Below, piece after piece: positions 55,331-64,000 of a stretch of 64,000 nt of DNA (the stretch's first letter is position 1; every line of letters starts with the position of its first letter). Under the pieces are notes generated by a model. It was not told the DNA's origin, searched no databases, and saw only the letters and a list, made by a program, of their open reading frames with translations. The stretch covers positions 1 through 64,000 of the forward strand of contig NZ_PGLR01000001.1 in assembly GCF_002803095.1 (NCBI RefSeq), read 5' to 3'. The stretch comes from Pseudomonas sp. ZH-FAD. Lineage in GTDB: Bacteria > Pseudomonadota > Gammaproteobacteria > Pseudomonadales > Pseudomonadaceae. Made by a program: the position numbers and the translations under genes.

Positions 55331-56446
55331 TTAACGGCTGCGCGCCAGCCAACGCCCAGCCTCGTTGCACACCAGGCCATCGAGCTCCAGCTCGGTCAAA
55401 GCCGCCAGCACCTGTGACAACGGCCAGCCGCTGGCCTGCACCAGCGCCTCGGTGCTGTGCGGCGCGGCATGCAGCAGGGCCAGCAATGGGTGCTCGACGC
55501 TGGCGATGGGCATCGATGCGGGTTCGACGGCTTGCGCCTGCCAGCCACGCAGAGCTTCGAGGATATGTTCGATGCTTTCCACCAGGGTGGCTCCATCACG
55601 GATCAGCTGATGGCAACCACGCGCGCCAGGATGATGGATCGAGCCAGGAATGGCGTAGACCTCGCGCCCCTGCTCGGCGGCCAGGCGCGCAGTGATCAGT
55701 GAGCCACTGGAGGGGCTGGCCTCGACCACCAGTACACCCAGCGACAACCCGCTGATGATCCTGTTGCGCCTCGGGAAATTACTGGCCTGCGGCGGACAGT
55801 CCAGAGGCAATTCTGAGACCAGCGCGCCACCTTGCTCGACGATCTGCGCCGCCAGCCCCACATGCCGCCGCGGGTACAGGCACTGCAAGCCAGTGCCCAG
55901 CACGGCCACCGTTTTGCCGCCGCCCTCCAGCGCCCCCTGATGCGCGGCGCCATCGATCCCCAATGCCAGACCGCTGGTGATGACGAAACCACCGCCAGCA
56001 AGGCTACGGGCAAAGGCCCGCGCGTTATCCAGGCCGGGCTGCGAGGCGCGTCGACTGCCGACCATGGCCAGTTGCGGCGCCTCCAGCACACCCGGATCGC
56101 CCGCCACGAACAACAGCGGCGGCGCATCCACCAGCTCGCCGAGCAGAGCCGGATAGGCTGGATCGTCCCACATCATCACATGCTGATCAGGCTCACCCAG
56201 CCAGTGCAGGGCAGCGGCAGCTCGCTCGCGGATATCCGCACTGCGGCGGGGCTCGGCACAGGCGGCCGGCAAGCCCAGCGCACGCCAGGCACTGGCCGGC
56301 GCGCTGAGCGCAGCCGAGGCACTATCGAAAGCGCTCAGGAGTTTGCGAAAACGTCGCGGCCCCAACTCCGGTAGCAGATGCAGACGCAAGCGGGCTTCGA
56401 GCTCGGCAGGAGAAACGGCGAGGGAAAGCGAGAAGGATGCAGGCAT
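55331..56446 (-). CDS. dprA: DNA processing protein DprA (Smf)
   Basis: The 371-residue protein loads RecA on incoming single-stranded DNA during transformation. It has an N-terminal SAM-like helical region (about 10-70), a Rossmann-fold DprA core with MVGSRRASQPG, SGLALGIDGAAHQGAL and GTGLQCLYPRRH, followed by FPRRNRIISGLSLGVLVVEA, and a C-terminal winged helix (about 305-370). ATG at 56446 has GGAAGAG six bases upstream. Confidence 0.95.
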   Translation of the reverse strand: MPASFSLSLAVSPAELEARLRLHLLPELGPRRFRKLLSAFDSASAALSAPASAWRALGLPAACAEPRRSADIRERAAAALHWLGEPDQHVMMWDDPAYPALLGELVDAPPLLFVAGDPGVLEAPQLAMVGSRRASQPGLDNARAFARSLAGGGFVITSGLALGIDGAAHQGALEGGGKTVAVLGTGLQCLYPRRHVGLAAQIVEQGGALVSELPLDCPPQASNFPRRNRIISGLSLGVLVVEASPSSGSLITARLAAEQGREVYAIPGSIHHPGARGCHQLIRDGATLVESIEHILEALRGWQAQAVEPASMPIASVEHPLLALLHAAPHSTEALVQASGWPLSQVLAALTELELDGLVCNEAGRWLARSR

Positions 56447-56487
56447 GGCGACTCTTCCCTGAAAAGTTGCACCGCCATCCTGGCGGC

Positions 56488-56520
56488 CAGAAAGCACGAG
56501 CCCCGCATTCGCGGGGCTCG
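56488..56520 (-). terminator. Rho-independent terminator of the LysM gene
   Basis: CGAGCCCCGC at 56497-56506 pairs perfectly with 56511-56520 around ATTC, followed on the minus strand by a T-rich TGCTTTCT. It separates the LysM and dprA genes and lies just upstream of the dprA start. Confidence 0.82.
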
Positions 56521-56527
56521 TCGGGTA

Positions 56528-57565
56528 TTACGGGTTGCGGACCTTGTCCATCACCGCCAGTTGGCGGCTGGCCTGCAGTACCAGACCGTAGCTGAGCTTG
56601 TCATAGGTGCGGAACACCATCAGCAAGCCGGAGCGCTCGTCCGGAATTTTCACGTTTTCGCCGGTAACGCGGTCACGTACGGTCTCACCAGTCTTGAACA
56701 CCGCCAGCACGTTGCCGATTTCCAGGCCGTCACGCAGCCCCTTGTTCAGGGTGACCACGTCGAACTGGCCGATCTGGCTCACACCGCGCGGCACATCGAG
56801 GATCAAGCCATCGATATCGGTTATCGGCTCGCTGGGCATGAAGGTGGAGTTGATCGCACGTTCCTCGGTGGGGAACAGGCGATCTCCCAGGCGTACTTCC
56901 TGAGTCGAGCGCTTCAGCAGCAACGTACCGACATCACCTTCTTCGGCGACAATCTCGCCAGAACCGACATCATCGGCGTTGATACCGAGGAATTCCTGAG
57001 TCTCAGGGTCCACGTAGGTCTTGCCCTGACGGAAGATGCCGTAGACCGGGTTCTGTTCGTCGAACTCGCCACGGGCGTAGACACGATCGCCAGCGCCGCT
57101 GACCACGCGCTCGGCGTTGCCGGCAACGATATAAGGCTTGCCGTTGAATTCTTCCGGCGTGTCGACGATACGGTTGCTCAGCAGGAAGCTGTTGATCGCC
57201 TCCAGCGGGATGGTCGGGATCGCTTCGGCCATCGGCGTGCTGCGCACCTGCGGCGACAGCTTGATGGTGCCGCGCGACTCGCCGCGGTTGAGCATCAGGC
57301 GCGGCTGGCCGTCAACGTAGACCAGGTTGAGAGTATCGCCAGGGTAGATCAGGTGCGGGTTGGCCACCTGTGGGTTGGCGTGCCAGATCTCCGGCCATTT
57401 CCACGGCTGGCGCAGGAACTTGCCGGAAATGTCCCAGAGGGTATCGCCCTTGACCACTGTGTAGCGGTCCGGGTGACCGTCCTTGAGTTGCACTTCGGCC
57501 TGAGCCAAGCTGGTCAGGGCCAGTCCGCCAGCTGCAAAGAGCAGGGCGAGTAGTGATTTCCTCAT
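56528..57565 (-). CDS. Exported LysM domain protein
   Basis: A 345-residue protein with a signal peptide (cleavage after AQA, about residue 22) and one LysM motif (about 33-82, DRYTVVKGDTLWDISGKFLRQPWKWPEIWHANPQ) that should bind peptidoglycan. The rest (about 100-345) is a beta-rich domain without a catalytic motif. It keeps its PAO1 place between dprA and def. ATG at 57565 has AAAGGGA eight bases upstream; the frame is open to 57670. Confidence 0.92.
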   Translation of the reverse strand: MRKSLLALLFAAGGLALTSLAQAEVQLKDGHPDRYTVVKGDTLWDISGKFLRQPWKWPEIWHANPQVANPHLIYPGDTLNLVYVDGQPRLMLNRGESRGTIKLSPQVRSTPMAEAIPTIPLEAINSFLLSNRIVDTPEEFNGKPYIVAGNAERVVSGAGDRVYARGEFDEQNPVYGIFRQGKTYVDPETQEFLGINADDVGSGEIVAEEGDVGTLLLKRSTQEVRLGDRLFPTEERAINSTFMPSEPITDIDGLILDVPRGVSQIGQFDVVTLNKGLRDGLEIGNVLAVFKTGETVRDRVTGENVKIPDERSGLLMVFRTYDKLSYGLVLQASRQLAVMDKVRNP

Positions 57566-57718
57566 ACGGTGAATCCCTTTATTATGTGCCTTCACGTGAA
57601 GCGCCCTAGCGCCGCGTGCCAAACCCGCTGAATACGCGGCGTGAAGCCGTTTTTCAATGCTGTTCATCATCTTAGCAGCGGATTTTGACTTTATTCCACA
57701 AGTGCATCACAAACGCAT

Positions 57719-58225
57719 ATGGCGATCCTGAATATCCTTGAATTTCCTGATCCACGCCTGCGTACCATCGCCAAACCGGTGGACGTTGTGGATGACTCCA
57801 TTCGTCAGCTGGTCGACGACATGTTCGAGACCATGTATGACGCTCCTGGTATCGGCCTGGCGGCGACGCAGGTCAACGTGCACAAGCGCGTGGTGGTCAT
57901 GGACCTGTCCGAGGACAAGTCCGAACCCCGGGTATTCATCAACCCCGAGTTCGAGCCTTTGACCGATGAGATGGACCAGTACCAGGAAGGCTGCCTGTCG
58001 GTGCCTGGCTTCTACGAAAACGTCGACCGCCCGCAGAAGGTCAAGATCAAGGCACTGGACCGCGATGGCCAGCCCTACGAGCTGATCGCCGAAGGCCTGC
58101 TCGCCGTGTGCATCCAGCATGAGTGCGATCACCTCAACGGCAAGCTGTTTGTGGATTACCTGTCCAACCTCAAGCGCGACCGCATCAAGAAGAAGCTGGA
58201 AAAACAGCATCGCCAGCGCGCCTGA
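57719..58225 (+). CDS. def: Peptide deformylase
   Basis: The 168-residue metalloenzyme removes formyl from nascent protein N-termini. Motif 1 is GIGLAATQ, motif 2 is EGCLSVP with ligand C92, and motif 3 is QHECDH with ligands H134 and H138 and catalytic E135. It is divergent from the LysM gene and is followed by a terminator before fmt. Confidence 0.97.
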   Translation: MAILNILEFPDPRLRTIAKPVDVVDDSIRQLVDDMFETMYDAPGIGLAATQVNVHKRVVVMDLSEDKSEPRVFINPEFEPLTDEMDQYQEGCLSVPGFYENVDRPQKVKIKALDRDGQPYELIAEGLLAVCIQHECDHLNGKLFVDYLSNLKRDRIKKKLEKQHRQRA

Positions 58226-58237
58226 CGCCCCATCTTG

Positions 58238-58266
58238 AAGGCTTGCTACGGCAAGCCTTTTCTTTT
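58238..58266 (+). terminator. Rho-independent terminator between def and fmt
   Basis: AAGGCTTGC at 58238-58246 pairs perfectly with 58251-58259 around TACG, followed by TTTCTTTT. It lies 12 bp after def and ends 12 bp before the fmt ATG, so fmt may need partial read-through or its own promoter. Confidence 0.88.
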
Positions 58267-58277
58267 AGCGAGCCTCC

Positions 58278-59222
58278 ATGCCTGACTCATTGCGTATCGT
58301 CTTTGCCGGCACCCCGGAATTCGCCGCCGAGCACCTCAAGGCCCTGCTGGCCAGCCCGCACCAGATCATCGCCGTCTACACCCAGCCGGATCGCCCGGCC
58401 GGCCGTGGCCAGAAGCTGATGCCGAGCCCGGTCAAGCAGCTCGCCGTCGAACATGGCATCCCGGTCTACCAACCGCCCAGCCTGCGTAACGAAGAGGCCC
58501 AGGCCGAGCTGGCGGCGCTCAAACCGGACCTGATGGTGGTGGTTGCCTATGGCCTGATCCTGCCGCAGGTGGTGCTCGACACGCCGCGTCTGGGCTGCAT
58601 CAACAGCCACGCATCCTTGCTCCCGCGCTGGCGCGGCGCCGCGCCGATCCAACGCGCCGTGCAGGCCGGTGATCTTGAGTCCGGCGTCACCGTGATGCAG
58701 ATGGAAGCGGGCCTGGACACCGGGCCGATGCTGCTCAAGGTCAGCACGCCGATCTCGGCAGAAGACACCGGCGGCAGCCTGCATGACCGCCTCGCCCAGC
58801 TTGGTCCGCAAGCGGTGCTGCAGGCCATCGACGGTCTGGCCGCCGGCACCCTGATCGGCGAAGTACAGGACGACGCCCAGGCCAACTACGCGCACAAGCT
58901 AAACAAGGACGAGGCGCGCCTCGACTTCAGCCTCCCGGCCGTGGAATTGGAGCGCCTGGTGCGCGCTTTCCATCCCTGGCCGATCTGCCATACCACGCTG
59001 AACGGCGAGGCTTTGAAGGTGCATGCGACCGAGCTCGGCGAGGGCAGTGGTGCCCCCGGCACCATTCTCACCGCCGACAAGCACGGTCTGACCGTGGCCT
59101 GCGGCGAGGGCGCGCTGCGCCTGACACTTCTGCAGTTGCCTGGCGGCAAGCCGCTGGCCTTCAGCGATCTGTACAACAGCCGCCGCGAGCAGTTCGCGCC
59201 CGGCCTGGTGCTCGGTCAATGA
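58278..59222 (+). CDS. fmt: Methionyl-tRNA formyltransferase
   Basis: The 314-residue enzyme formylates initiator Met-tRNA. N-terminal [12 protein letters not shown], the catalytic N109-S-H111 in [18 protein letters not shown] and D147 in GLDTGPM are present, with a C-terminal tRNA-binding domain (about 208-310). It overlaps rsmB by four bases (59219-59222). Confidence 0.97.
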   Translation: MPDSLRIVFAGTPEFAAEHLKALLASPHQIIAVYTQPDRPAGRGQKLMPSPVKQLAVEHGIPVYQPPSLRNEEAQAELAALKPDLMVVVAYGLILPQVVLDTPRLGCINSHASLLPRWRGAAPIQRAVQAGDLESGVTVMQMEAGLDTGPMLLKVSTPISAEDTGGSLHDRLAQLGPQAVLQAIDGLAAGTLIGEVQDDAQANYAHKLNKDEARLDFSLPAVELERLVRAFHPWPICHTTLNGEALKVHATELGEGSGAPGTILTADKHGLTVACGEGALRLTLLQLPGGKPLAFSDLYNSRREQFAPGLVLGQ

Positions 59223-60532
59223 ACCCACGCCTGGCCGCCGCCCGCGCCCTGACCGCCGTACTGTCCGGCAAGGCTTCGCTGGGCAGCAGCCTGCCGCCGC
59301 AGCTGGACAAGGTCGAACACCACGACCGCGCCCTGGCGCAGGACCTGGCCTTCGGCGCCGCGCGCTGGCAGCCACGCCTGCAACTGCTGGCCGACAAGCT
59401 GCTGGAAAAGCCCTTCAAGACCGCCGACAAGGATGTGGAAGCGCTGCTACTGATCGGTCTCTATCAACTGCTGCACAGCCGCATCCCCGAGCACGCCGCC
59501 ATCGGCGAGACGGTCGGCTGCGCCGGCGCGCTGAAAAAGCCCTGGGCCAAGGGCCTGCTCAATGCCGTGTTGCGCCGCGCTCAGCGCGAGCACGAGGCGC
59601 TGTACGCCGAACTGGATCGCGACCCGGTGCTGCACAGCGCGCACCCACGTTGGCTGCAGAAGGCACTCAAGGCGCATTGGCCGCAGCACTGGCAAGCCAT
59701 CTGCGCCGCCAACAACGCGCATCCGCCGCTGATCCTGCGAGTCAATCGCCGCCACGGCAGCCGCGACGCCTACCTCAACGAGCTGCGCGAGGCCGGCATC
59801 GAAGCCGAACCCTGCACCTATAGCCGCGACGGCGTGCGTCTGTTGCAGCCCTGCGACGTGACCACCTTGCCCGGCTTCAAGGAAGGCCGCGTCAGCGTCC
59901 AGGACGAAGCCGCGCAACTGGCCGCCGACCTGCTCGAGCTGGCGCCTGGCCAACGTGTGCTGGACGCCTGCGCCGCGCCGGGCGGCAAGACCTGTCACCT
60001 GCTGGAAGTCGAGCCGAGCCTGGGCGAAGTGGTCGCCGTGGACCTGGAAGCCAAGCGCCTGGCGCGCGTGCGCGAAAACCTCGAGCGTCTGCATCTGGAA
60101 GCCACGTTGATCGCCGCCGACGGCCGCGATACCGGCGCCTGGTGGGACGGCCAGCCGTTCCAGCGCATCCTGCTCGATGCGCCCTGTTCGGCCACCGGCG
60201 TGATCCGCCGCCACCCGGATATCAAACTGACCCGCAAGCCCGAGGACATTCCCGCCCTGGCGCAGTTGCAAGGCGAGCTGCTCGACGCCCTGTGGCCGAC
60301 TCTCGCGCCTGGCGGCATTCTGCTCTACGCCACCTGTTCGGTGCTGCCGACGGAAAATAGCGAGACCATCGCCGCCTTCCTCGCCCGCACCCCCGACGCG
60401 CAGGAAGTCGCCATCGCTGGCGAGTTCGGCCTGCAGCCAGCCCACGGTCGCCAGTTGCTGCCACAGCTGGACGGCCACGACGGCTTCTACTATGCCAAGC
60501 TGATAAAGACCGCTGTGACCAGCCACAGCTAA
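59219..60532 (+). CDS. rsmB: 16S rRNA m5C967 methyltransferase
   Basis: A 437-residue protein with an N-terminal NusB-like domain (about 1-135), then a SAM-dependent RNA m5C methyltransferase domain. The SAM loop is [15 protein letters not shown], and the two catalytic cysteines are in [19 protein letters not shown] and [16 protein letters not shown] overlap with fmt indicates coupled translation. Confidence 0.96.
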   Translation: MNPRLAAARALTAVLSGKASLGSSLPPQLDKVEHHDRALAQDLAFGAARWQPRLQLLADKLLEKPFKTADKDVEALLLIGLYQLLHSRIPEHAAIGETVGCAGALKKPWAKGLLNAVLRRAQREHEALYAELDRDPVLHSAHPRWLQKALKAHWPQHWQAICAANNAHPPLILRVNRRHGSRDAYLNELREAGIEAEPCTYSRDGVRLLQPCDVTTLPGFKEGRVSVQDEAAQLAADLLELAPGQRVLDACAAPGGKTCHLLEVEPSLGEVVAVDLEAKRLARVRENLERLHLEATLIAADGRDTGAWWDGQPFQRILLDAPCSATGVIRRHPDIKLTRKPEDIPALAQLQGELLDALWPTLAPGGILLYATCSVLPTENSETIAAFLARTPDAQEVAIAGEFGLQPAHGRQLLPQLDGHDGFYYAKLIKTAVTSHS

Positions 60533-60543
60533 CGGAGCGATCA

Positions 60544-61917
60544 GTGAAAATCATCATTCTCGGCGCCGGCCAGGTGGGCGGCACCCTGGCGGAACACCTC
60601 GCCAGCGAGGCCAACGACATCACCGTGGTCGACACCGATGGTGACCGCCTGCGCGACCTAGGCGACCGCCTGGACATCCGCACCGTGCAGGGTAAGGGCT
60701 CCTTCCCCACCGTACTGCGCCAGGCTGGCGCCGATGATGCCGACATGCTGGTGGCGGTGACCAACAGCGACGAAGTCAACATGATGGCCTGTCAGGTGGC
60801 CTACACCCTGTTCCACACCCCGACCAAGATCGCCCGGGTGCGCGAGGCGGCCTACCTGACCCGCGAGGCGCTGTTCGACAACGAAGCGATTCCGGTCGAT
60901 GTGCTGATCAGCCCCGAGCAGGTGGTGACCAACTACATCAAGCGCCTGATCGAATACCCCGGCGCCCTGCAGGTGATCGACTTCGCCGAAGGCAAGGCGC
61001 AGCTGGTGGCGGTCAAGGCCTACTACGGCGGCCCGCTGGTGGGCCAGCAACTGCGCCAGTTGCGCCAGCACATGCCCAACGTCGACACCCGTGTCGCCGC
61101 GATCTTCCGCCGCAACCGGCCGATCATGCCCAAGGGCGACACCGTGATCGAGGCCGATGACGAGGTGTTCTTCATCGCCGCCAAGGCCCACATTCGCGCA
61201 GTGATGAGCGAGATGCGCAGACTTGAGGACAGCTACAAGCGCGTGGTGATCGCCGGTGGCGGCAATATCGGCGAGCGTCTGGCCGAGGCCATCGAAAGTC
61301 GCTACCAGGTGAAGATCATCGAGATGAACCCAGCGCGCTGCCGCTACCTGTCGGAGAACCTCGACAGCACCATCGTGTTGCAGGGCAGCGCCTCGGATCG
61401 CGACCTGCTGGTGGAAGAGAACATCAACGATGCCGACATCTTCCTCGCCCTGACCAACGACGACGAGGCCAACATCATGTCCTCGCTGCTGGCCAAGCGC
61501 CTGGGTGCGCGCAAGGTGATGACCATCATCAACAACCCGGCCTATGTCGACCTGGTGCAGGGCGGCGAGATCGACATCGCCATCAGCCCGCAGCTGGCCA
61601 CCATCGGCACCCTGCTGACCCACGTGCGCCGCGGCGATATCGAAAGCGTGCATAGCCTGCGCCGCGGCGCAGCCGAGGCGCTGGAGGTGATCGCCCATGG
61701 CGATGCCAAATCGAGCAAGGTGATCGGCCGCGCCATCGAAGACATCGCCCTGCCACCGAGCACCACCATCGGCGCCATCATCCGCGACGAACAGGTGCTG
61801 ATCGCCCACGACGACACGGTGATCGAGTCTGGTGACCACGTGATCCTGTTCCTGGTCGACAAGAAGTACATCCGCGACGTCGAGCGCCTGTTCCAAGCGG
61901 GTCTGACGTTCTTCTGA
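60544..61917 (+). CDS. trkA: Trk system potassium uptake regulatory protein
   Basis: A 457-residue cytoplasmic protein with two tandem RCK units: NAD-binding [13 protein letters not shown] at the N-terminus and [13 protein letters not shown] near residue 239, each followed by a TrkA-C domain. It gates TrkH/TrkG potassium channels, encoded elsewhere. The start is 11 bp after rsmB. Confidence 0.97.
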   Translation: MKIIILGAGQVGGTLAEHLASEANDITVVDTDGDRLRDLGDRLDIRTVQGKGSFPTVLRQAGADDADMLVAVTNSDEVNMMACQVAYTLFHTPTKIARVREAAYLTREALFDNEAIPVDVLISPEQVVTNYIKRLIEYPGALQVIDFAEGKAQLVAVKAYYGGPLVGQQLRQLRQHMPNVDTRVAAIFRRNRPIMPKGDTVIEADDEVFFIAAKAHIRAVMSEMRRLEDSYKRVVIAGGGNIGERLAEAIESRYQVKIIEMNPARCRYLSENLDSTIVLQGSASDRDLLVEENINDADIFLALTNDDEANIMSSLLAKRLGARKVMTIINNPAYVDLVQGGEIDIAISPQLATIGTLLTHVRRGDIESVHSLRRGAAEALEVIAHGDAKSSKVIGRAIEDIALPPSTTIGAIIRDEQVLIAHDDTVIESGDHVILFLVDKKYIRDVERLFQAGLTFF

Positions 61918-61925
61918 ATAAAACC

Positions 61926-61988
61926 GTAGCCCGGATGCAATCCGGGGATGAATCGCGCCGGGCCTCACCCGGATTGCATCCGGGCTAC
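61926..61988. repeat. Dispersed hairpin element (21-bp inverted repeats)
   Basis: GTAGCCCGGATGCAATCCGG begins at 61926 and is perfectly inverted at 61968-61988, with a 21-bp loop. This is a common proteobacterial intergenic hairpin. It immediately follows trkA and reaches within 7 bp of the ribosome site of the TPR gene. Confidence 0.75.
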
Positions 61989-62005
61989 ATCAGCGGAGAA
62001 ACTTG

Positions 62006-62332
62006 ATGAGCACAGAGGCACTGGAAAAGATGCTGGCCAAGGGCATGGACAACGCCCTGCTGCGCTTCGGCCTGGGCAAGGCCCACCTGGATGGTGGTAA
62101 CGCCGCCCAGGCTGCCGAGCACCTGCAACGTTGCGTCGAATTCGACCCCGGCTATTCCGCTGCCTGGAAACTGCTGGGCAAGGCGCTGCAGGCCGAAGGC
62201 AACGCTGAGGCAGCGCGCCAGGCCTGGCAGCAGGGCCTCAAAGCCGCCCAGGCCAAGGGTGACAAGCAGGCCGAGAAGGAAATGACCGTGTTTCTGCGCA
62301 AGCTGGACAAGCCAGAGAGCAATCGCGGCTAA
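62006..62332 (+). CDS. Small TPR-repeat protein
   Basis: A 108-residue cytoplasmic protein with two tetratricopeptide repeats (about 18-51 and 52-85: ALLRFGLGKAHLDGGNAAQAAEHLQRCVEFDPGYSAAWKLLGKAL). It probably mediates a protein interaction. ATG at 62006 is preferred over TTG at 62003 because GGAG lies seven bases upstream. The last codons NRG and TAA lie inside a REP sequence. Confidence 0.85.
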   Translation: MSTEALEKMLAKGMDNALLRFGLGKAHLDGGNAAQAAEHLQRCVEFDPGYSAAWKLLGKALQAEGNAEAARQAWQQGLKAAQAKGDKQAEKEMTVFLRKLDKPESNRG

Positions 62333-62484
62333 AGCCCCTCCCACAAGCTCAGTACTACCCCGCTGATCGAAAAGCCCGCCGCGGACTGTGGGAGGCACTT
62401 CAGCGGCGAGCTTCTAGGCATTCCTGGAGGTCGCCGATCCGGGATCAGGGCTCAAGCCGTCACGGCTGAAGCCCCTCCCCCAGG
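62323..62484. repeat. Three REP arms after the TPR gene
   Basis: REP-like units at 62323-62345, 62387-62410 (inverted) and 62459-62484 lie in the gap to the aminotransferase gene. The first overlaps the end of the TPR reading frame. Confidence 0.75.
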
Positions 62485-62509
62485 ACGGCAACCTACTGCT
62501 CTAGCGAGC

Positions 62510-63886
62510 TCAAAGCACCTCGCTGGCCACCGCATCCACCGCCGCCTTGGCAATCCCCACTACCTCGTCCGCCTCAGCCTTGGTCAGCACCAACGGCGGG
62601 GCAAAGCCGAGGATGTCGCCGTGCGGCATGGCGCGGGCGATCATGCCGCGCTCCAGGCAGGCAGCGGAAACCCGCGGGCCGACCTTGAGCGCCGGGTCGA
62701 AGGGCGTGCGCGCCTCCTTGTCGGCCATGAACTCCAGCGCGGCGAGCATGCCGACGCCGCGTACCTCGCCCACCAGCGGATGGCCTTCGAAGGTCTGGCG
62801 CAGTTGCTGGTTGAGGTAGGCGCCGACGTCGGCGGCGTTGGCAGAGATATTTTCCTTTTCGAGAATATCCAGGTTGGCCAGTGCGGCGGCAGCGCAGATC
62901 GGGTGACCGGAGTAGGTCCAACCATGGCCCATGGCGCCGTCGCGACTGGACGCCTCATCGATCACGTTCCACACCTTCTCGCCGACGATCACTGCCGACA
63001 GCGGCGCGTAGGCGCTGGTCAGGCCCTTGGCGGTGGTGATCAGGTCCGGCTGCATGCCGAACATCTGGCTGCCCATCGGCGTGCCCAGACGGCCGAAGGC
63101 GCAGACCACTTCGTCGGCGATCAGCAGGATGTCGTACTTGGCCAGCACCGCCTGGATCGCCTGCCAGTAACCGGTGGGCGGGACGATGATGCCGCCGGTG
63201 CCCATCACCGGCTCGCCGATGAAAGCCGCCACGGTCTCCGGCCCCTCGGCCAGGATCAGACGCTCCAGATCCTCGGCGCAGTGGCGCACGAACGCCGCTT
63301 CGTCCATACCGGCCGGCGCCTTGTAGAAGTGCGGGCAGGCGGCGTGCTTGATGTCCGCGTGGGGCAGGTCGAAATGCTGGTGGAAGCTGGCCAGGCCGGT
63401 GAGGCTGCCGGTCATGATGCCCGAGCCGTGATAGCCGCGCTGGCGGGAGATGATCTTCTTCTTCGCCGGACGGCCGAGCACGTTGTTGTAGTAACGCACC
63501 AGCTTGATCTGGGTCTCGTTGGCGTCGGAGCCGGACAGACCGTAATAGACCTTCTTCATGCCCTTGGGCGCCCAGTCGATGATACGCGCCGACAGTTCGA
63601 TGATCGCCTCGGTCGAGTGGCCCACGTAGGTGTGGTAGTAGGCCAGCTCCTTGGCTTGCTTGTAGATGGCCTCGGCGACCTCGGTGCGGCCGTAGCCGAT
63701 GTTCACGCAGTACAGCCCGGCGAAGGCGTCGAGCAGCTCGCGGCCTTCATGGTCACGAATACGGATACCCGAGGCGCCGGTGATGATGCGGCCCTTGAGG
63801 GCGCCGCTGGCGTGGTCGTGGGCGTGGGTGGACGGGTGCATGAAGTGGGCACGGTCCTGCTCGAACAGGTTCTGGTAGTCGGTCAT
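62510..63886 (-). CDS. Class III PLP-dependent aminotransferase (SpuC/omega-transaminase type)
   Basis: The 458-residue enzyme transfers an amino group from an amine or omega-amino acid to pyruvate or another keto acid. PLP contacts are GLSGSDANETQIKL, D258 in LIADEVVCAFGR and lysine K287 in ITTAKGLTSAYAPLSA. The length and start (DYQNLFEQDRAHFMHPS) resemble putrescine:pyruvate aminotransferase SpuC, which could use products of the polyamine genes at 8-10 kb. ATG at 63886 has GGAG five to eight bases upstream. Substrate is not proven. Confidence 0.88.
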   Translation of the reverse strand: MTDYQNLFEQDRAHFMHPSTHAHDHASGALKGRIITGASGIRIRDHEGRELLDAFAGLYCVNIGYGRTEVAEAIYKQAKELAYYHTYVGHSTEAIIELSARIIDWAPKGMKKVYYGLSGSDANETQIKLVRYYNNVLGRPAKKKIISRQRGYHGSGIMTGSLTGLASFHQHFDLPHADIKHAACPHFYKAPAGMDEAAFVRHCAEDLERLILAEGPETVAAFIGEPVMGTGGIIVPPTGYWQAIQAVLAKYDILLIADEVVCAFGRLGTPMGSQMFGMQPDLITTAKGLTSAYAPLSAVIVGEKVWNVIDEASSRDGAMGHGWTYSGHPICAAAALANLDILEKENISANAADVGAYLNQQLRQTFEGHPLVGEVRGVGMLAALEFMADKEARTPFDPALKVGPRVSAACLERGMIARAMPHGDILGFAPPLVLTKAEADEVVGIAKAAVDAVASEVL

Positions 63887-63938
63887 GGCGATCTCCATCT
63901 AATTCGCTGAGGTAGCGTTAAAGGTAATTCACACGCTC

Positions 63939-63957
63939 GTGGGAGGGGCTTTCGGCT
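63939..63957. repeat. Partial REP arm at the right edge
   Basis: GTGGGAGGGGCTTTCGGCT resembles the REP units at 42941 and 54652. It is upstream of the aminotransferase gene near the window end; nothing else was recognised in 63887-64000. Confidence 0.55.
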
Positions 63958-64000
63958 CGGGCATCCTGCTTCGCTCTACCTCCTGCATCCATGCAGTCGT

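Overview
The window reads as one stretch of chromosome from a GC-rich gammaproteobacterium of the genus Pseudomonas. No plasmid, phage, rRNA, tRNA, CRISPR array or intact insertion sequence was recognised. The genus call rests on the protein types, on the Pseudomonas-type REP palindromes in many gaps, and on two gene orders recalled from P. aeruginosa PAO1: trkA-rsmB-fmt-def-LysM-dprA-tsaC-qor-hemF-aroE through betC to trpA-trpB-trpI (around PA0016-PA0037), and purK-purE-adhA (around PA5425-5427). Both lie near the replication origin in PAO1, so this is probably an origin-proximal region. The species cannot be fixed without a search; a member of the P. mendocina/oleovorans lineage is a guess.

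Layout. 1-5 kb: two coupled acetyltransferases, a PaiB-like protein, a MocR regulator and a GltP-type symporter. 5-10 kb: aspA with a divergent LysR gene, then a polyamine pair (periplasmic binding protein and acetylpolyamine amidohydrolase). 10.4-14.7 kb: a tightly packed four-gene envelope operon (PepSY protein, sialidase-like Asp-box protein, membrane protein, LtaS-like alkaline phosphatase-superfamily enzyme) preceded by a PmrA-like direct repeat. 14.8-22 kb: AraC regulator, alcohol dehydrogenase, purE, purK and small envelope proteins. 22-29 kb: hexose-6-phosphate mutarotase and a complete TRAP transporter followed by a sensor kinase and a NarL-type regulator. 29.7-30.7 kb: a small envelope operon ending in a lysozyme inhibitor (Ivy) behind a strong sigma-54-type promoter. 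34-37 kb: trpI and trpBA. 37.4-38.5 kb: a HEPN/MNT pair with a palindromic promoter-operator. 38.5-45.9 kb: SulP transporter, cation/proton antiporter, oxidoreductases, PBP7. 46-51 kb: a choline-sulfate module (LysR regulator, choline sulfatase, binding protein, SulP transporter). 51-62 kb: the conserved housekeeping block aroE, hemF, qor, tsaC, dprA, LysM, def, fmt, rsmB, trkA. 62-64 kb: TPR protein and a class III aminotransferase.

Non-coding sequence is rich in palindromic repeats: REP singlets and pairs, a 147-bp element with 15-bp terminal inverted repeats, a roughly 130-bp palindromic element present in two diverged copies, and a duplication of the 3' end of the polyamine-binding-protein gene. 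The signals most worth follow-up are the PmrA-like box and its envelope operon, the sigma-54 promoter ahead of the Ivy operon, the HEPN/MNT pair with a non-canonical HEPN motif and overlapping operator, and a hairpin that hides a ribosome binding site at 19.9 kb.
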